In this document: in pieces, positions 20,197-25,352 of the stretch
How positions within the stretch are numbered: the first letter of the stretch is position 1
How the letters are laid out: each line of letters starts with the position of its first letter
Translations under genes and position numbers: made by a program
Notes under the pieces: generated by a model
What the model was told of the DNA's origin: nothing
What the model saw: only the letters and a program-made list of their open reading frames with translations
Database searches by the model: none
Assembly (NCBI GenBank): GCA_009663005.1
Contig: VIGQ01001514.1
Coordinates: forward strand, 1-25,352
Source of the DNA: Actinidia chinensis
Lineage: Eukaryota; Streptophyta; Magnoliopsida; Ericales; Actinidiaceae
Reading direction: 5' to 3'
DNA length: 25,352 bases

Positions 20197-21054
20197 ATCA
20201 AGTACATACGGGGTTTGACCGGCTTATTTAAGATAGTGAGGAATAAATTTATACAATTATGTAATGTATTTGCTGAGCAATTACATGTAGTATTATTCTT
20301 TTAAAAAATAATTTTGTAGGGTAGATTTTATATAAAAAGATTGTGAGCAGTTTCAAGTTAGAGTTCATAGCAAAATTAAGTTGTTGCTTTTTATAATAGT
20401 ACCAAGTAATTGCCCATACCACGAATACTATGCTAAAAAAAAGACCATCTAAGCATACTGTAAGGAGTTTATAATCTAAAAAATAGTAGATAGAAATGTC
20501 AGATAAGAGTACATGTGCATGCAATACGAAGAGATATATTGCTTACAAAATGGAGAATAATTAGAAAGTATAATGGCTTGAAAAAAGTATTATAGTTTGG
20601 ACGAAAGAAATGGGGTTTTATTTTATATTTTGGTGGATTCCATAAAAAAGATCAAATGGGTAAAAATATTCTCAAATTTAGAGGTGTTTGGCCAGTAAGA
20701 TTAAACCTAGTGGGCCCCACACTTTTTTAGAAGGAAGGACGTGATTTTTTTTGAAAAACAAAAAATAGTTTCAAGTGAAATTTCAGGCCATTGATTTTAA
20801 TCAAATGAATTTCAACATAGAGATTAGTTTTTGAAAGATTCAAAACATTTGTGGGATTGATTACATGGGTTGTCATAATTACAATGATTCCTCAAATTCT
20901 CCCAAACATATAAGAACAGGTATTGTCTCCAGCCTAATTTAATACCTAAAAGCTTTGTTTAATTTGTCTCTGTGAGCAGTACGATCTTCTTGGTGTCTCC
21001 TTGGACCAATTTAAGACTCAAGCTTGGTTTCCTAACTCATCTGATGATACGCTA
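20197..21054. other. Intergenic DNA of unit B
   Basis: AT-rich and non-coding; matches 7708-8580. Just before it, TATCATGATCAAGTACAT occurs twice (about 20151 and 20189), a local direct repeat 38 bp apart. Confidence 0.5.
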
Positions 21055-21472
21055 TGTTGAAATATTTTCAAAGAGATGTATATATGTAATATGTTTGGAA
21101 TTTAGAGTTCCCCACATTGAAAAAATAGAAGGAAGTGAAAAGATTTTATAGTGTAGTCATTATGACTTGTTTGTCTTGTTTGTCTAGACACTATACGTTG
21201 GTGTAAGTGTGTGCACAGTAGGATGGTGCAACCGGCTGCACACGCACACTCGCGCGCGCGTGGCGCAATGTGGCGCTATTAGTGGGCGGCACTTGGCTCT
21301 TAGATTGTTGTCCCAAAAGAAAAGTGCTTGGTACCGGTAATGTGTAAAGAGGAATATGAGCAATATCGCTTATAGCTTATAACATAGTTTGGTGGATTTA
21401 AATTACTGGATCCTTCTTGATAAGTCTACTATATGAGTGTAGAAGTGGTGCCGCCTTCTATCGACTTGGGCA
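21055..21472 (+). repeat. 5' LTR (truncated) of the unit B element
   Basis: Aligns with the first 413 bp of the 3' LTR, including the GTGTAAGTGTGTGCACAG block, the TGGCGCAATGTGGCGCTATT block, TTGTCCCAAAAGAAAAGTGC, and CCGCCTTCTAT near the end. A (CG)n stretch near 21252-21260 is longer here than in the second copy. Homology stops near 21472, while the 3' LTR runs on for about 670 bp. Confidence 0.72.
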
Positions 21473-21736
21473 GTCTCTAAAGCACTCATGCAATAGGGTA
21501 TAGACACAAGCCTATCCACGTGTTAGTCTTTATAAATACTTAAAGAGAATAAATTTTATGTGTGAGACATACCCGGTTTTACCACATAGGATTGCTAGTT
21601 CAAAGCTTGCCTACTAAGCCATTCTGGTTAACTTTGATGTGTTATCACCAGTGAAGGTTCAAGTCCATAAGACACTTTTATTTTATGGCATAATTTGTCC
21701 TAGTCTAGCAAGAAAATTTTATTATAGTTTAAAAAT

Positions 21737-21745
21737 AGTGGGAGA
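21737..21745 (+). other. Polypurine tract of the LTR element
   Basis: AGTGGGAGA directly before the TGTTG start of the second LTR; the usual plus-strand priming site in plant LTR retrotransposons. It sets the element on the plus strand. Confidence 0.6.
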
Positions 21746-22831
21746 TGTTGAAATATTTTCAAAGATATGTAATCTATGTAAATATGTTTTGAAGTTTTGG
21801 AGTCCCCACTGAAAAAAAAGAAGGAAGAAAAGATTTTTAGTGATCTCATTATGACTTGTTTTGTCTTGTTGTGCTAGGATTATCTTGGGTGTAAGTGTGT
21901 ACACAGGTAGGACTTGCAACCGTGCCCACACACACGCCGCGTGGCGCAATGTGGCGCTATTAGTGGCGCACTTGGGCTCTTATATTTTGTTGTCCCAAAA
22001 GAAAAGTGCTTGTACTCGTAGTGTAAATAGGAGGAATGAGCAATAAGCTCTTACTAGACTTATAACATAGTTGGTTGAAGGTATTAATTACTGGGATCCT
22101 TCTGATAAGCTACTATATGATTTTAGAAGGTGGTGTCCGCCTTCTATGCGACTGGACACGTTGCACGTTTGTCGTGTGATTCAAGACGTTTATTTTGTTA
22201 TTCATAATGATCACAACAATCGGACAGTTATATTAAGATTAACAGATCGTATGGTGGAAAATCACATCTAATTAATAAGATTGTATAACGGCTTGAATTG
22301 GGATATTGAAGATGTTGCGATCTACTCGGTATGAATACTAAAGGTGTGATTCGATGGACAATTTTTTAAAACCTAATGTTACTGTTTATAAATGACAGTT
22401 AAATGTGGACTGTAGATTTGGGAAATCTAACAGTCATCTTCTTTCAATAAACCTCTTCTGAAAAGACACTATTCAGTCTATAATTGACATATTTCTCAGC
22501 AATTAAAAATCACTTTATTTTCGAACTTCTCTTTTTTCCCTTGTTAAATTACAGTTTTCAAACTTGTTCCTTGAATTCTATTTCTGCGAAACAGAATTTT
22601 GATTCTTGGCTACCAAGAAACTGAAAGTATTTTGGTCTGATTTCGTTGGTGCAAACGCAGTCAGATATCGGATTTAAATTATAGGCTTTCATTGTATCCC
22701 AGAACGATTCGTGTGTGACCCGTTGCATACCAATCTTACAGAATTGGTGGGGGCGAATAACGCTTTCAGGAAAGCGACATTCTTGACGTGCCTTTGAAGT
22801 ATTCTTCAATTTGTGATTTTTTGCTCTAACA
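21746..22831 (+). repeat. 3' LTR of the unit B element
   Basis: Starts TGTTGAAATATTTTC like the first copy. If the element ends at CTAACA (22826-22831), the full LTR is about 1.09 kb. The other reading is that the LTR ends near 22158 (GACTGGACA) and 22159-22831 is host DNA lost from unit A. The GACTAT direct repeat at 22832 favours the longer LTR. No gene is seen within it. Confidence 0.62.
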
Positions 22832-23038
22832 GACTATCAGGACCTTATAAAATCTTCAAATTTCAGATCAAATGAGAAACATCATGCCATAGAAGTTTTT
22901 TACTTCAACCATATGACCACATCATCTTGTGTTTCCTAGTTTACAAACTTACAGTTCATATACCTACAACACAAATCAGCAAAATAACAACATGACCATA
23001 ATATTATACTTATAAATACTAAAGTAGAGTGTCTGAAA

Positions 23039-23596
23039 CTACGCTCAGACCATGTTTATCCAATTCGCCCCAGTGTATCCTCGGGGACCACCCAAGGCTT
23101 TCCACACAGCTTCGAAGCATCAACAATGTTATTAGGGCATGGAGGCTTATAATCGTGGACTTTATCCCATCCCATAGTCGAATCACACTCATCGACCACC
23201 ATGGCCACCACGCTCCGCCCATTGGCACTAATAGTGTGTTGTTGAAGCAACTGTTGCCTCCATTGTACCCACCATCGATAGTGCCACGATGGGCCAATCG
23301 TCAAAGTGGTATTTTCCCATCACATTCACTCGACCCCACCATCCCACCGCCTCAAAGCTGTTTATAGTAAGGTTGCCTAGTTTGACCTGACACTGCTGGC
23401 GAACACTTGTACGTTGTGTACATTGGCCATCAACACAACATCCGAGTCATTTTTCTTGGTTGCATTGGTTTAGGGGGTGGCTTTTTCCATCTAACTTTCC
23501 CACTTGGCTACAAGACTGAGATTCAACATCAGCATGCAATAGAAAGATTGGTCCAGTAAGAGAGCTGATGTTTTTTTGAGCATCAACCTCTTCAGT
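23039..23596 (-). pseudogene. Kiwellin / ripening-related protein, frame broken (copy 6)
   Basis: Unit B partner of copy 2. The clearest family segment of the window is here: [19 protein letters not shown], then [19 protein letters not shown], in one frame (about 23105-23230). Upstream, across frameshifts, lie LSTGWYNGG-like sequence (about 23240-23280) and the degenerate GGxGGG and VSGHT regions. Further out the RGKxPPP and SDCC blocks match 9150-9240. The end reads HWSE and then TAG at about 23039-23041. The expected ATG position (about 23593-23596) reads CAG where copy 2 has CAT on the plus strand, so the start is inferred by alignment. WD replaces the conserved CD after DSTMG, a possible base error at a family cysteine. 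Confidence 0.88.
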
Positions 23597-25249
23597 TCTC
23601 TATTCTTGTCCTAATGTTTTTTGAACTTTGGACAGGTTATGGAAAGTTTGTGTTTCAAGAGGGTTATATATCCCATTGGTTTGGGAACTTGTCCATTTTT
23701 CTTCTACTATTTAAATACCGCCACATATATTTTTAATCTTTTCGTTTTTGGCAAAAAGAACAAGCAAACGCATCAAAAATGCGAAATTGGCTGATGGTTT
23801 CAAATGAGTGTGATATTCTGTTCATCTATCAGCATAGCTTACACATCGCCGCGTGATGGACATTTACATTTAGCTTCAGTTTTTCCCTCTCTCATAATAT
23901 ATTGCCATACCATTTCAAGAGTCACAATCTTGTTGCGCCCAACCCAAAAACAAAAGAGGGGTCGTAGTCTTCGTTTTAGTATACAGGAAATTGTCCTTTG
24001 GCCTTTGTATGTTAATATAAGTTTTTTCTAAAAGACAAGGTCCAACTATAGAGCATATGCTGTAGCTTAACCTGTCTCCATCCACATTATGTTGTAAGGC
24101 CTGTTGTAAGCCCATCTCTGACAAGTTTGTTTTAAAAAATTACGCCCAGTTATTTACCCATTAATGGGTGTCTAAAGGGGAAATATTAGGTACAAACTCA
24201 CATTGACATAATATGCACCAAATATCTCCGACAAATTAACAAAAACTCTAAAAAAAAAAATCTACCTGAGTAGCGCTACCCTAAAATACTTAAATGATTG
24301 AATTGCAACTAAGACTTTCTCATTTTTAAAAGTGAGTCTATGCGCCTCTTGCTTTATAGACAGACATCAGCATTCTGAATTAGGGTAATGTGCATAGCTT
24401 AAATATGTCCTCCTTTTTTCTGCTTTGAACCTTTTTTCGGTAGTCTTTAGGCATGTATGCTTAGAGAATCTATACTTGAAGTAATACTTTTGAAAAGCTT
24501 AGCTAGTAGTTTTGAGGGTTCTTCAAATCAGAACTTCTGTTGATTTTTCTGATCTCTGCTTCTCAAATTCACTTATACTGCAAAACACCCACTCGCTTGA
24601 AAATAACTCAAATCGTGTAGAAATAGTCACCGTAAGGATGGAGATGTTTCACTGTAAGGACGGAGATAACCTGTGAACCTCGTAAAACGAGTTGTAGGTA
24701 ATGATCAGGGTAATTTGGTAATCAGACTCGTGTATTTTGTTTCTTTATGGATCTAGGATTTGAATTTCTATTTTCAAGGAAGTGAAAGGAACCATAAATG
24801 CAGAGATTTGAACATGTTTTAATTATCTTCCGGAAAGATTTGCATGTAATAGTCTACGTCTGGAGAAATCGACCCGGGCGAGACTCACACGAGAGATTTC
24901 GGGCAGATTTACCCCTGAGAGAGCCCCCAGACATATCAGGTTATGAGATAATCAAAGTTATCCAACTTAAAACCAGTTGGCTTACGGGTGATCATTGTGG
25001 TATTAGTCTGACCATTTTTTTTTTCTTCCTCATTTTTGGAGCACTTTCATTCACATGTCCACATGAACTAAACTTTACTAGGAAAAGTTGTATATTCATG
25101 AAATAAAATTTTCAATGAAAGTTGTATATTCATGACAAGATAATACACACGCAGTTATTTTAGACTACTCATAATACTCGAATACCCAGCACATTCAGAA
25201 CGACAACATAGCCGCCATTATGTTCCTTGCACTTAGCATATCTTTGAAA
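23597..25249. other. Intergenic region between kiwellin copies 6 and 7
   Basis: Matches 9331-10991. It holds the copy 6 promoter at its left end. A short direct duplication, CACTGTAAGGA(C/T)GGAGAT, stands near 24625-24670, single in unit A. No gene is seen. Confidence 0.5.
23664..23671 (-). promoter_or_regulatory. TATA box of kiwellin copy 6
   Basis: TTATATAT about 68-75 bases upstream of the inferred start, matching 9397-9404 in unit A with the same flanks (CAAGAGGG and CATTGGTTTGGG). Confidence 0.55.
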
Positions 25250-25352
25250 CTACGCATCGGACCATGTTATATCCCAGCATCCCGTTATCTTGAGGGATGC
25301 CGAGGGCCCACAATTTCGAAGCATCAACAATTGGCCTGTTATACACGGAGGT
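25250..25352 (-). pseudogene. Kiwellin / ripening-related protein, 3' end only (copy 7)
   Basis: Unit B partner of copy 3, cut by the window edge. On the minus strand, with frameshifts, it reads a [22 protein letters not shown] block (about 25280-25330) and ends DITWSDA-TAG (TAG at 25252-25250). The C-terminal WSDA is the family's usual end and is better kept here than in copy 3, which reads WSRS. Only about 34 codons are visible, so intactness cannot be judged. Confidence 0.75.

Larger units (their letters stand above)
21055..22831 (+). mobile_element. LTR retrotransposon remnant, unit B only
   Basis: An insertion absent from unit A, where the site reads CCGACTAT (8573-8580). It begins TGTTGAAATATTTTC and ends CTAACA, giving the TG...CA ends of LTR elements. 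It lies between GCTAT (21051-21055) and GACTAT (22832-22837), a probable 5-6 bp target duplication blurred by one base. About 415 bp at the start (21055-21472) recur at 21746-22158. A purine stretch, AGTGGGAGA, stands directly before the second copy, as expected for the polypurine tract before a 3' LTR. The 'TCCCCAC(A)TTGAAAAAA' motif near the LTR start also occurs in plant copia LTRs. Only about 270 bp lie between the repeats, with no gag-pol and no primer-binding site, so the element is internally deleted. Confidence 0.75.
16103..25352 (+). repeat. Segmental tandem duplication, unit B
   Basis: Direct copy of unit A (see the alignment given there), continuing to the window end, so its full length is not known. 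Unit-B-only sequence: about 255 bp within kiwellin copy 5 that unit A has lost, and the LTR element at 21055-22831. It lacks the MULE and one copy of the 803-bp segment. The start-to-start distance of the units is about 16.1 kb. Confidence 0.93.

Noticed and set aside
21861..22271. Frames within the second LTR
   Set aside because: They do not match the equivalent stretch of the first LTR in frame and show no retroelement domain.
1..25352. CRISPR array, operon, bacterial or phage gene, tRNA or rRNA gene
   Set aside because: No evenly spaced repeats with spacers, no cloverleaf or rRNA core was seen, and the gene family and transposons are those of a plant nucleus.

Overview
The window is nuclear DNA from a flowering plant. 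It is AT-rich and gene-poor, with plant-type transposons and microsatellites. The only recognisable genes are copies of one plant-specific family, the kiwellin / ripening-related (grip22-type) secreted proteins. The species cannot be fixed from the sequence alone. Most of the window is two direct copies of one segment: unit A (1 to about 11115) and unit B (about 16103 to the window end). They align along their length and differ mainly by one-base gains and losses every 10-20 bases, often in homopolymers, inside genes and between them. This pattern looks like an uncorrected single-molecule long read (inference). It explains why no intact kiwellin frame exists although translations in shifting frames give clear family motifs.

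Layout. Unit A: kiwellin copy 1 (+, 258-585, with a real internal deletion of about 255 bp); a non-coding stretch holding an 803-bp tandem duplication (1516-3121); a hAT-type MITE (4142-4550); a 3-kb Mutator-like element with long terminal inverted repeats (4712-7697); then kiwellin copies 2 (-, 8771-9330) and 3 (-, 10992-11669). Between the units (about 11830-16100) there is single-copy DNA with a probable LTR remnant and a more diverged kiwellin copy 4 (+, 14499-15092). Unit B repeats the order: kiwellin copy 5 (+, 16364-16937), one copy of the 803-bp segment, the same MITE, an intact empty site where unit A has the Mutator-like element, a unit-B-only LTR retrotransposon (21055-22831), kiwellin copy 6 (-, 23039-23596), and the 3' end of copy 7 (-, from 25250), cut off by the window edge.

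The array therefore holds seven kiwellin genes or pseudogenes. The repeat unit is (+) copy, (-) copy, (-) copy, with one extra (+) copy between units. Six have a visible start region, and each of these has a TATA-like box about 40-75 bp upstream of its likely ATG. The insertions give an order of events: the MITE came before the unit duplication, and the Mutator-like and LTR elements came after it. I found no sign of an unknown biological system. What is notable is a young, still-changing cluster of secreted defence/ripening genes in which unit-specific transposons and deletions record recent history.
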